64,000 nucleotides of DNA. Origin: an uncultured Pelagibacteraceae bacterium (lineage in GTDB: Bacteria; Pseudomonadota; Alphaproteobacteria; Pelagibacterales; Pelagibacteraceae). The stretch lies in contig CACJLM010000001.1 of NCBI GenBank assembly GCA_902594245.1, forward strand, positions 71,591 through 135,590, read 5' to 3'. Below the pieces are notes generated by a model. That model searched no databases. It saw only the letters and a list, made by a program, of their open reading frames with translations, and was not told the DNA's origin. Position numbers and translations under genes: made by a program. Positions 19,362 through 28,257 of the stretch are shown piece by piece. The number at the start of each line of letters is the position of its first letter. Within the stretch, counting starts at the first letter, position 1.

Positions 19362-20134
19362 TATATCAGATGTTTACTTTTTAAAATTAAACTTGGATTT
19401 CTAAAATTTTCTTTTCCGTATTTAATTTCATGGTTATTAAAGTCCGTTACTTTACCTCCTGCATGATTTAAAATAGCATGACCTGCCGCAATATCCCATT
19501 CAAAAGCTCTTGGTTCAGCCACATATCCATCAAATTCACCTGCTGCAATTGCACAAAATTTTAATGAACTTTTCATTCTCACAAATTCCTTCACATTTAA
19601 TGTTTTATGAATTTTTTCAATTTCAGGTTTGATTTTATTTGAATAAGAAACAAATTTAATTGTATCTTTATTAAAATTTTTTGAACATTCAAGTTTTATT
19701 GTTTCATCATTTTTAATTTCATAAGCGTTATTTGGACCGAAAGAATAAAACATTCTTTTTTTTGCTGGAGCATAAATTAGTCCTGCCATTGGTTGATTAT
19801 TTAAAATTAACCCTGCATTGATTGTAAATTCCTCTAAATTATTTATGTAATCGTAAGTACCATCTATAGGATCGATCAACCAAAAATCATTTAAACCTTT
19901 TATTGATTTGTTATCAGAGGTTTCTTCTGAAATAATAGGAAGTTCGGGAGTAACTTCTTTTATTTTTTCGGTTATAATTTTATTTACTTCTAAATCTCCA
20001 TTACTTACCGGAGTATTGTCAGGCTTTAATTCTTTTATAAGCCCTTTGTTTCTTAAATCTATAGATATTTGACCAGCGTATAAAAAAGTATCAATTAATT
20101 CTTTTACTATTTTTTCTATATTTAGATTATTCAT
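19361..20134 (-). CDS. cysQ: Inositol monophosphatase family / 3'(2'),5'-bisphosphate nucleotidase
   Basis: FWLIDPIDGTYDYINN and EWDIAAGHAILNHAGGKVTDF motifs. Confidence 0.88.
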   Translation of the reverse strand: MNNLNIEKIVKELIDTFLYAGQISIDLRNKGLIKELKPDNTPVSNGDLEVNKIITEKIKEVTPELPIISEETSDNKSIKGLNDFWLIDPIDGTYDYINNLEEFTINAGLILNNQPMAGLIYAPAKKRMFYSFGPNNAYEIKNDETIKLECSKNFNKDTIKFVSYSNKIKPEIEKIHKTLNVKEFVRMKSSLKFCAIAAGEFDGYVAEPRAFEWDIAAGHAILNHAGGKVTDFNNHEIKYGKENFRNPSLILKSKHLI

Positions 20135-20297
20135 AAATTTTAACTAATTCTATATTATCGGCATTTATTACTTTTTTTCCTACATTTTCAAAATTTACCG
20201 TCACTTTATTATCAATAATTGATTGAACTTGTCCAATTCCCCATTCTTTATTTGATGGGTTTTGAACTTTATCTCCTGGTTCATAATCTAAAATCAT
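20127..20297 (-). CDS. DUF3553-like small protein (56 aa)
   Basis: [56 protein letters not shown]; overlaps the start of the cysQ-like gene by 8 nt; not in ORF track. Confidence 0.7.
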   Translation of the reverse strand: MILDYEPGDKVQNPSNKEWGIGQVQSIIDNKVTVNFENVGKKVINADNIELVKIYE

Positions 20298-20338
20298 TTA
20301 ATTTAACTTATATTAGAAATCAGTATAAATACCATCAA

Positions 20339-21457
20339 ATGAATAAAGAATTAAATTCTATAGGTATTAATAAAAAAGCTTCAGATACAACTGTTGTTGT
20401 AGCAATGTCTGGGGGTGTGGACTCATCAACTGTTGCTGGCATGATGAAAAAACAGGGCTTTAAAGTTATTGGTATTACTCTTAAACTTTATGATGATAAT
20501 AAAGAAGTTGCTACTTCAAAACAATGTTGTTCTGGTCAAGATATAATGGATGCCAAAAGAGTTGCGCAAAAATTAGATATTGAACATAAAATTTTATATT
20601 ATCAAAACAAATTTAAACAGGGTGTAATTGATAATTTTGTTGAGAGTTATTTGAAAGGTGAAACACCAATACCTTGTGTACAATGTAATCAAACTGTTAA
20701 ATTTAAAGATTTGTTTGATGTTTCAAAAGAATTAAAAGCAGATGCTCTTATAACAGGTCATTATGTTAAAAGTGTAACTTCAGAAAATCAAACTGACATG
20801 TATAGAGCTATAGACGAAAATAGAGATCAAAGTTATTTTTTATTTAATACAACAAAAGATCAATTAAATTATTTAAGATTTCCTTTGGGAGGATTACTTA
20901 AAGATGAGACTAGAGAGATTGCTAAGAAGTTAGATTTGAATGTTGCTGATAAACCTGATAGCCAGGATATATGTTTTGTACCTAATGGTGATTACGCCTC
21001 TGTAATTCAAAAATTTAGACCAGACTCTTTTCAAAAAGGAAATATAAAAGATCTAGATGGTAAAGTGATTGGTGTTCACGATGGAATAATCAATTTTACT
21101 ATAGGTCAAAGAAAGGGAATCAAAGTATCAGATAAAGAAGCTCTTTATGTACTTAGAATAAATTCTAATAAAAATGAAATTATAGTTGGTCCAAAAGAAA
21201 ATTTAGGAAAAAAAAATATTATATTAAAAAATTTGAATTTACTTGTAGATAAAAAAGAATTTGAAAATGATGTTTTGGTTAAAGTACGATCAACTGGTAA
21301 ATTACTAGAGGCCAAAGTAGATTTTAGTGACCAAAATGGTGCATATGTTAACCTTAAGATTACTGAGGATGGGATATCACCAGGGCAAGCTTGTGTGTTT
21401 TATAACAAAGATAAACTAGGTTATAAAGTTTTAGGAGGTGGTTGGATTAAAGAATAA
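20339..21457 (+). CDS. mnmA: tRNA-specific 2-thiouridylase MnmA
   Basis: [17 protein letters not shown]-loop, [22 protein letters not shown]. Start MNKELNS preferred over the ORF-track start at 20219, which overlaps the DUF3553 gene. Confidence 0.95.
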   Translation: MNKELNSIGINKKASDTTVVVAMSGGVDSSTVAGMMKKQGFKVIGITLKLYDDNKEVATSKQCCSGQDIMDAKRVAQKLDIEHKILYYQNKFKQGVIDNFVESYLKGETPIPCVQCNQTVKFKDLFDVSKELKADALITGHYVKSVTSENQTDMYRAIDENRDQSYFLFNTTKDQLNYLRFPLGGLLKDETREIAKKLDLNVADKPDSQDICFVPNGDYASVIQKFRPDSFQKGNIKDLDGKVIGVHDGIINFTIGQRKGIKVSDKEALYVLRINSNKNEIIVGPKENLGKKNIILKNLNLLVDKKEFENDVLVKVRSTGKLLEAKVDFSDQNGAYVNLKITEDGISPGQACVFYNKDKLGYKVLGGGWIKE

Positions 21458-21458
21458 G

Positions 21459-21542
21459 CTATTTTTTCTTATTCTTTTTTCTAGCTCTTCTTTTTTTAGA
21501 GCCCATTTTTCTTCGACCTCTATGTTTCTTAGGGTAACTCAT
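21459..21542 (-). CDS. Very small, highly basic protein (27 aa)
   Basis: MSYPKKHRGRRKMGSKKRRARKKNKKK*; composition like small ribosome-associated proteins; not in ORF track. Confidence 0.4.
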   Translation of the reverse strand: MSYPKKHRGRRKMGSKKRRARKKNKKK

Positions 21543-21615
21543 TAAATCCTTTTCATTAATTTATTGAATTTCTCGTATGGATATAGCATTGTCCTCAAAG
21601 CATATCAATTTTTTT

Positions 21616-22791
21616 ATGGGAAAATCTTTTAAAACATTTCTTAAACATACCGCTAAAGACTTTCATAATCAGTCGGTTAATCCACCAGTTGTGAGAGCAT
21701 CAACAATTATATTTAAATCAATGGAGCATATTAGGAAGACGCAAGCAAAAGCCCAAAAAAATCCTACTGGTGGTCATTATGATTATGGTAGACAAGGAAC
21801 TTCAACTACTCATATTTTACAAAAAATTTTAACAAAACTTGAAGAGAGTTATCATGTTTTTACTACTCCAACTGGATTTGGTTCAGTTTTTTTAGCTATA
21901 TTTAGTGTTGTTAGACCTGGAGATGAAATAATTGTTGCAGATCCAGTCTACAGTCCCACAAGACTATTAACACAAGATTATCTTAAAGAATTTAATATCA
22001 AAACTATATTTTATAACCCTAGTGACCTTAAAACTTTAGAGAAAAACATTACAAAAAAAACAAAATTAATATTTGTTGAAAATCCAGGAAGTAATACTTT
22101 TGATTTTCAAGATTTAGGAAAAATAATTTCAATAGCTAAAAAAAAAAAAATTTTTACTGCTATAGATAATACATGGGGCACGCCATATTATTTAAAACCT
22201 ATAAAACTTGGATTTGATATGTCTATAGTTTCAGCTACAAAATATTATTCTGGTCATTCTGATGTAATGGGAGGAAGTTTAGCAGTAAATAAAAAAGTTT
22301 TTGAAAAAGTTAAGACAGCTGAAAGAATTACTGGTTTACGATTGGGTCCAGATGATGCTTATTTGATTACCAGAGGTTTAAGAACTTTGGATGTAAGATT
22401 AGATCGACATAGAGAAAATGCAAAAAAAGTTGCTACATTTTTGTCAAAAAATAAGAAGATTAAATTGTTATATCCATTTAAAAAAGACTCTTTAAATTTT
22501 AGAATGTGGAAAAAATACTATTCGGGTGCCTCAGGATTAATGGGATTAAAGATTAAATCAAAAAGTATAAATGCAGTAAGAAAATTCGTAAATTCTTTAA
22601 AATTATTTGGTTATGGTTATAGCTGGGGTGGTTTTGAAAGTTTAGCTTTACACCAAGAATTTAGAGAAACTGGAAAAAGAAAATATATGAATTTAGCAAA
22701 GGATGAGCACCTTGTAAGATTACACATAGGTTTAGAAGATCCAAATGACTTAATTGCAGATATTAAACAAGCATTAAGACATTTAAGATGA
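21616..22791 (+). CDS. metC: Cys/Met metabolism PLP-dependent enzyme (cystathionine beta-lyase-like); start may be 21577 or 21616
   Basis: IVSATKYYSGHSDVMGGS (PLP lysine), YDYGRQGTSTTHILQ, GYSWGGFESLAL. Confidence 0.88.
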   Translation: MGKSFKTFLKHTAKDFHNQSVNPPVVRASTIIFKSMEHIRKTQAKAQKNPTGGHYDYGRQGTSTTHILQKILTKLEESYHVFTTPTGFGSVFLAIFSVVRPGDEIIVADPVYSPTRLLTQDYLKEFNIKTIFYNPSDLKTLEKNITKKTKLIFVENPGSNTFDFQDLGKIISIAKKKKIFTAIDNTWGTPYYLKPIKLGFDMSIVSATKYYSGHSDVMGGSLAVNKKVFEKVKTAERITGLRLGPDDAYLITRGLRTLDVRLDRHRENAKKVATFLSKNKKIKLLYPFKKDSLNFRMWKKYYSGASGLMGLKIKSKSINAVRKFVNSLKLFGYGYSWGGFESLALHQEFRETGKRKYMNLAKDEHLVRLHIGLEDPNDLIADIKQALRHLR

Positions 22792-24008
22792 TATCAGAAA
22801 ATTTTTTTAAATCTAAAACAGCAATCATAACTTTGTTTGCTGCATGTTTTGTTGTTTTGATTTCTTTAGGTGTAAGACAAGTTTTTGGTTTATTCTTTAT
22901 CGATTTTAATGAAAGTTTGAATATAAGTAATACTGCATTTGGTTTTGCAATTGGAATACAAATGTTAATGTGGGGAATAACTGGTCCAATTTTTGGAGCA
23001 GTTGCAGATCGTTACGGTGGACATATAGCAATAATTTCTGCATTTATATTTTATACTCTTGGTATTTATTTTTTATACACAGGTCCAAATACTGGAATTT
23101 TTTTTCAAATTCATATGGGTTTACTGATAGGTATTGGTTTGGGTGGCACAGCCATAAGTATCCCAATGTCAGTTGTTGGTAAACACTTCCCATTATCAAC
23201 AAGAACAATTGCAATGAGTATTGTTACTGCACTTGGATCTTTCGGTTACTTTCTCTCACCAATTTTTACAAATTATTCTTTAAAAGAATATGGGTGGAAT
23301 TATACTTTATTCATCTTTTCCTTAGTTTTAGTAACAGGATTAGTTGCAGCTTATTTTGTAAGATCTCCATCTGAGTCCGAAAGTGTTGAGAAAACTTCGG
23401 ACCAATCATTTAAAGAAGCTTTAACTGAAGCTTTTAAGACCAAAAGTTATATTTTACTTGTGTCGGGATTTTTTGTTTGTGGTTTTCACATTACTTTGGT
23501 TGGAACTCATGTTCCTAAGTATGTTATTGATAGAGGTTTAGAGGACTGGACTGCAGCTGCAATTTTATCATTGATTGGATTATTTAATATTTTTGGCTCA
23601 TTATTAAGTGGTTATCTTTCAGCAAAAATGAGCAAGAAAATTATTCTCAGTGGGATTTATTTTTTAAGAGGGATTTCTATAATTCTTTTCATATTTACAC
23701 CAGCTAGTAACATTAGTGCTTTCTTATTTGGAGCGAGTTTTGGTTTCTTATGGCTTTCAACAGTTCCAGCAACCAGTGGAATAGTTGCACATTTATTTGG
23801 AACAAAATATTTAGGAATGCTTTATGGAATTGTATTTTTAAGTCATCAAATAGGATCTTTTTTTGGTGCATATCTTGGAGGTTTATTCCATGATATATAT
23901 GGTTCTTATGATTATGCGTGGTATTTAGCAATTGCTTTATCTGTTTTCGCAGCAATAATACACTTACCAATTAAAGAAGAACCAGTTTTAAGATTAAAAA
24001 CAGAATAA
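22788..24008 (+). CDS. MFS transporter
   Basis: 12-TM MFS with GPIFGAVADRYGG and GSFFGAYLGGLFHDIYGSYDYAW; overlaps the upstream gene by 4 nt. Confidence 0.88.
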   Translation: MISENFFKSKTAIITLFAACFVVLISLGVRQVFGLFFIDFNESLNISNTAFGFAIGIQMLMWGITGPIFGAVADRYGGHIAIISAFIFYTLGIYFLYTGPNTGIFFQIHMGLLIGIGLGGTAISIPMSVVGKHFPLSTRTIAMSIVTALGSFGYFLSPIFTNYSLKEYGWNYTLFIFSLVLVTGLVAAYFVRSPSESESVEKTSDQSFKEALTEAFKTKSYILLVSGFFVCGFHITLVGTHVPKYVIDRGLEDWTAAAILSLIGLFNIFGSLLSGYLSAKMSKKIILSGIYFLRGISIILFIFTPASNISAFLFGASFGFLWLSTVPATSGIVAHLFGTKYLGMLYGIVFLSHQIGSFFGAYLGGLFHDIYGSYDYAWYLAIALSVFAAIIHLPIKEEPVLRLKTE

Positions 24009-24009
24009 A

Positions 24010-25164
24010 TTGAGTAAAAAAGATCAACTATCGGACATACATAATTCAGGAAAATCTTACATAATTTATAAATCAAAAAAAGGTTTTGATTTATATACAA
24101 ATTTTTCGAAAAAAATTATTCTTAAAAAAAATAATATTAGTAGTTTTTTAAGTAAAAAACATCAAAGTGTATCTAAAAATACTGATCTACACATAGGTTT
24201 TTTTGGTTATGAAATACTAAACAATTTAATCGGTGTCAAAATTCCAAAACAAAAAAGTACTAAATTTCCAAAGGGAATTTTCTATAAACCTGAAAAGAAG
24301 ATCAGTTTAAGTAATAATTTGAAATATGAAAATAAAGATAAACACAAAAAAAGTACTTTTAAGATAAATATAAACAAAAACTCTTACACTAAAATTTTTA
24401 AAAAATTCAAAAAAAAAATTAAAAGTGGAGAGACATATCAAATTAAGATTTGTACTAAATATAAAACAAAATCAAAGATAGACCCTTTGAGCTTTTTTTC
24501 GAAATTATCAAAAATTAATTTAGCTCCAGAGGCATTCATGATAAAAGATAAAAATTATTCAATTATAAGCTGTTCACCAGAAAACTTGATAACTAAAAAA
24601 GGTACCAATATATTTACAAAGCCTATAGCTGGGACAGTTAAAAAAACCAAATCCTTAAATAAGATAAAGGCACTAAAATATTTTAGAAAAAATATTAAAG
24701 AAACAAAAGAACACAATATGATTGTTGATATGGAAAGAAATGACTTATCTAGAATATGCAAGCCCGGTTCTGTAAAATTATCTAAACAAAAAATTGTAGA
24801 GGAATATAAAGATCTTTTTCATTATGTAAGTTTAATAAAAGGTAAATTAAAAAAGAATGTTCAAAATATAGATATTATTAAAGCTATGATGCCAGGAGGA
24901 TCTGTAATTGGTTGTCCCAAGATAAGCACTTTAAGACTTTTAAATAAACAAGAAAAAGAGAATAGAAATATTTATACAGGCAGCTTTGGATATATAAAAT
25001 TCAATGGAGATATGAGATTTAACATTATTATTAGATCGATTTTAAATTTTAATAATATTTCTGAAATATCAGTTGCTTCAGGAGTAGTTGTAGATAGCAA
25101 TGCTCAACATGAATTCAATGAGAATTATATTAAAGCAAAAGCGTTAATAGATTTGTTTAAATGA
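24010..25164 (+). CDS. pabB: Chorismate-utilising enzyme, aminodeoxychorismate synthase component I (TTG start)
   Basis: KPIAGTVKK, MIVDMERNDLSRICKPGSV, GSVIGCPKISTLRLL, YTGSFGYI. Confidence 0.88.
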   Translation: MSKKDQLSDIHNSGKSYIIYKSKKGFDLYTNFSKKIILKKNNISSFLSKKHQSVSKNTDLHIGFFGYEILNNLIGVKIPKQKSTKFPKGIFYKPEKKISLSNNLKYENKDKHKKSTFKININKNSYTKIFKKFKKKIKSGETYQIKICTKYKTKSKIDPLSFFSKLSKINLAPEAFMIKDKNYSIISCSPENLITKKGTNIFTKPIAGTVKKTKSLNKIKALKYFRKNIKETKEHNMIVDMERNDLSRICKPGSVKLSKQKIVEEYKDLFHYVSLIKGKLKKNVQNIDIIKAMMPGGSVIGCPKISTLRLLNKQEKENRNIYTGSFGYIKFNGDMRFNIIIRSILNFNNISEISVASGVVVDSNAQHEFNENYIKAKALIDLFK

Positions 25165-25718
25165 TTTACGTAATAGATCACAATGACTCGTTTACTCATA
25201 ATGTAGTTCATCAATTTTCATTATTTGATGAGGTGGAATGTGATAATTATAATGAAATAAATAAAACAAAACTTCAAAAAGCCAAAGTTTTAGTTTTTTC
25301 TCCTGGACCGGGTAATCCAAAAGATTATCCGAAAACTTCAGAGATTTACAAAAAATTTAAAGGAAAAAAAAAAATGATTGGAATTTGTTTAGGTTTTCAA
25401 CAAATATTATTTTGTGAAGGAGCTAAAATTATTGAACAAAAGAAAATTTATCATGGATTTCAATCAGATATTAAAGTTGTTAATGATAAATCTTTATTCA
25501 AAAAAGGAAAAATATTCAAAGTAGGCCGGTATCACTCACTTAAGTTAAAAGAACCTTTTAAAATTAATAATTTTGATATAACTATGAGGTGTTTAAAATC
25601 AAAAGTTGCAATGTCTTTTGAAAATAATATAGAAAAAATATATGGATTTCAATTTCACCCAGAATCTTTTTTAACAATCAATGGCAACTTACTCATTAAA
25701 AAAATCCTATCAGCTTAA
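25161..25718 (+). CDS. pabA: Glutamine amidotransferase, aminodeoxychorismate synthase component II
   Basis: FSPGPGNPKDYP, GICLGFQQIL, FQFHPES. Confidence 0.9.
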   Translation: MIYVIDHNDSFTHNVVHQFSLFDEVECDNYNEINKTKLQKAKVLVFSPGPGNPKDYPKTSEIYKKFKGKKKMIGICLGFQQILFCEGAKIIEQKKIYHGFQSDIKVVNDKSLFKKGKIFKVGRYHSLKLKEPFKINNFDITMRCLKSKVAMSFENNIEKIYGFQFHPESFLTINGNLLIKKILSA

Positions 25719-26454
25719 AGATTTAAAAGAAACAAAATTTAAAGATCTATGGGGTGATCATGGTGTGTTCACTACAATGTGGATTTTTGGAAAACCAGCA
25801 AAAATTTTGTTTTTTGAAAATCATTTAAAAAATTTAATTAGATCACTCAAAAAGTATGGAATAAAAAAAAGATTTCTAAAAAAAGATGTTATAAAAATTA
25901 TAAATACTAATTTATCAAAAAATAAAAAATACAATCATCTTTTAAGAATTGCGCTAAACAAACAAGTTATTTCAGTATCTTTGAGAAAGAGAGTAAAACC
26001 TAAAATAGATTTTAACTTAAAATTAGTAAATTTAAGACGAGAAAAACCTCAATATAAAAATTTAAAATATAAAAAAATTTTATTTCATCTTACTAAATTA
26101 GATAACTCTAGATCGGATATAGGTCTTGTAGTAAATAACAAAATTTTAGAAACAGGAACTTCAAATCTTTTATTTATAAAAAAACAAAAAATATTTACTC
26201 CGATAAAAGATTATTATGAAGGAAATACTTACAAGTTTTTTAAATCCAAAGTAAAAAAAATATTAAAGAAAAACATTCTGATAAAAGAATTAAATGATTT
26301 TGAAGAAATAATATTAATTGGTTCAGGCAAGGGAGTTACCTCAGTTAAATCGATTAAAGAAATTGGCTGGAAAAGAAAAAGTTTAAGTAAATTTAAAGAA
26401 TTTTGCAAATATTACAGATTAGCTGTGAAAAAATGTAATCACTATAAGTTCTAA
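25681..26454 (+). CDS. pabC: Class IV aminotransferase, putative aminodeoxychorismate lyase
   Basis: NKILETGTSNLLFIKKQKIFTP and EIILIGSGKGVTSV; follows pabB-pabA with overlap. Confidence 0.75.
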   Translation: MATYSLKKSYQLKDLKETKFKDLWGDHGVFTTMWIFGKPAKILFFENHLKNLIRSLKKYGIKKRFLKKDVIKIINTNLSKNKKYNHLLRIALNKQVISVSLRKRVKPKIDFNLKLVNLRREKPQYKNLKYKKILFHLTKLDNSRSDIGLVVNNKILETGTSNLLFIKKQKIFTPIKDYYEGNTYKFFKSKVKKILKKNILIKELNDFEEIILIGSGKGVTSVKSIKEIGWKRKSLSKFKEFCKYYRLAVKKCNHYKF

Positions 26455-26458
26455 ATAT

Positions 26459-26857
26459 ATGAGAGATCCAAATAACCCATGTTTATTTTGTAGTATTAAT
26501 AAAAGTGGAATTGCCCACGAGAATGATTTGGCTTATGCTAGTTATGACACTTATCCTGTATCAAAAGATCACTGCCTTATTATTCCTAAGCGACATATTA
26601 AAGATTATTTTGATTTATCTCAAAATGAATTGATAGCATGTGATAAACTTATCAAAATTGTTAAAAACGAAATAACGAATAAAGATAAATCTGTAAAAGG
26701 TTTCAACATTGGAACAAATGTTGGAAAAGCCTCAGGCCAGTCAATTTTTCATTGTCATATTCACTTGATCCCAAGAAGAGAGGGAGATGTAAAGAATCCT
26801 CAAGGCGGAGTAAGATCTGTCATACCAAGCAAACAACATTATAAGAGAGAGAAATAG
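26459..26857 (+). CDS. HIT family protein
   Basis: CLFCSINKSG N-terminus and QSIFHCHIHLIPRR (HxHxH). Confidence 0.92.
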   Translation: MRDPNNPCLFCSINKSGIAHENDLAYASYDTYPVSKDHCLIIPKRHIKDYFDLSQNELIACDKLIKIVKNEITNKDKSVKGFNIGTNVGKASGQSIFHCHIHLIPRREGDVKNPQGGVRSVIPSKQHYKREK

Positions 26858-26891
26858 GCTGTTATTAAAGACAAATTGACTTGAGTTTGAG

Positions 26892-26910
26892 GTTGAACTA
26901 TTAGTTCAAC
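26892..26910. promoter_or_regulatory. Palindrome gttgaac-tatta-gttcaac overlapping the putative -35 region of aprM
   Basis: 7-bp perfect arms with 5-nt spacer immediately before tatatataaa; aprM ATG at 26961. Confidence 0.4.
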
Positions 26911-26960
26911 TATATATAAAACTTTAAAAAAATAACTCAAAAATTTAACCAAAGGCGGAA

Positions 26961-27755
26961 ATGTTAAATAATAATCCTTTTTCTATCTTAGCGGAAACGG
27001 TTTCACCATTAGCAATGCAATACTTTATTATAGCTATGATATTATTGATTGCTGTAGGGACTATTATTCAAATGATTCATCACAAAAATCTTAAATACTT
27101 TTTTGAAAACGCGAGAAAAGCAAAATTATCAGCAACAAAAGAATTAGGTATTGGAGAAAAATCAGCAATAATTGCAAAAACAACTGTTGTAGATATTGGT
27201 ACAACATCTGAGTTAGGTTTTGGGAAAAGAAGATTAGCTCATGTGCTTGGCATGTATGGTACAATATTGTTTTGGATATCATCGGCTGTTTTAGTTTTTT
27301 GTTACACAGGTTCAGATAAAACAAATTCTGAAACTTGGTCGATGCTTTGGCATGTAGGAGCTATATTAACTTGTCTAGGTGGGTTTTGGTTTTGGTTTTT
27401 TTTAAGAGTAGACGTTTCTGCAGAAGCTCATCCATGGTACAGAATTATTAAAGCAGACTTATTTGTGTTAGCATTGTTAGCTTGTTCTACTTTTGGATTA
27501 GCTTGGTCGTATACTCAATTTAATGGTCAAGCAGGATTATCTTATTTATTTTTGACTTTATTTATAGCCTCAAACCTAATTTTATTTGGTGGAGTTTATT
27601 GGTCAAAATTTGCGCATATGTTTTACAAACCTGGAGCTGCAATACAGAAAAATTTAGCTGAGGCTGATGGATCTAGAGACAATCTTCCCCCACCTGCTGA
27701 TGCACCTGAGCAATTTGGCCTGGGTATAAAAAGAGAAGAGCCAAAACATTATTAA
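26961..27755 (+). CDS. aprM: Adenylylsulfate reductase membrane-associated protein AprM
   Basis: Multi-TM protein directly upstream of aprB-aprA, as in aprM-type loci. Confidence 0.75.
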   Translation: MLNNNPFSILAETVSPLAMQYFIIAMILLIAVGTIIQMIHHKNLKYFFENARKAKLSATKELGIGEKSAIIAKTTVVDIGTTSELGFGKRRLAHVLGMYGTILFWISSAVLVFCYTGSDKTNSETWSMLWHVGAILTCLGGFWFWFFLRVDVSAEAHPWYRIIKADLFVLALLACSTFGLAWSYTQFNGQAGLSYLFLTLFIASNLILFGGVYWSKFAHMFYKPGAAIQKNLAEADGSRDNLPPPADAPEQFGLGIKREEPKHY

Positions 27756-27786
27756 TATGATAACTAAAAAGGGAGAAAAATAAATT

Positions 27787-28257
27787 ATGTCAACATTTGT
27801 ATATATGACTAGATGTGATGGTTGCGGGCACTGTGTAGATATTTGTCCATCAGATATCATGCACATCGATGAAAATATAAGAAGAGCAAAAAATATTGAA
27901 CCAAATTTTTGTTGGGAATGTTATTCTTGCGTTAAGGCATGCCCTAACCATGCAATAGATGTTAGAGGTTATGCTGATTTTGCTCCGATGGGTCATAGTG
28001 TTAGAGTAAGAAGAGAAGAGGAAAAGGGAACAATTTCTTGGAAAATTAAATTTAGAAATGGAACAGAAAAAAACTTTGTTTCACCAATTACAACAAAACC
28101 TTGGGGAAAATTTATTCCTAAACTTGCAGAGGGTGATACACCTAATCAAGGAGAGATTAATTCACAAAGATTATATAGAGAACCAGAGGGCTTAAATACA
28201 AATAAAGAATTACCTGTGGTTCCAAAAGAATCTTTCAAAAAAGGAGTTTACTATTAA
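27787..28257 (+). CDS. aprB: Adenylylsulfate reductase subunit beta
   Basis: Ferredoxin cysteines CDGCGHCVDICPSD and CWECYSCVKACPNHAIDVRGYADFAP. Confidence 0.93.
   Translation: MSTFVYMTRCDGCGHCVDICPSDIMHIDENIRRAKNIEPNFCWECYSCVKACPNHAIDVRGYADFAPMGHSVRVRREEEKGTISWKIKFRNGTEKNFVSPITTKPWGKFIPKLAEGDTPNQGEINSQRLYREPEGLNTNKELPVVPKESFKKGVYY

Noticed and set aside
22138-22151. Long A-run inside the metC-like gene as a possible programmed frameshift/slippage site
   Set aside because: The frame is intact across the run and the protein alignable on both sides; poly-A Lys codons are common here.
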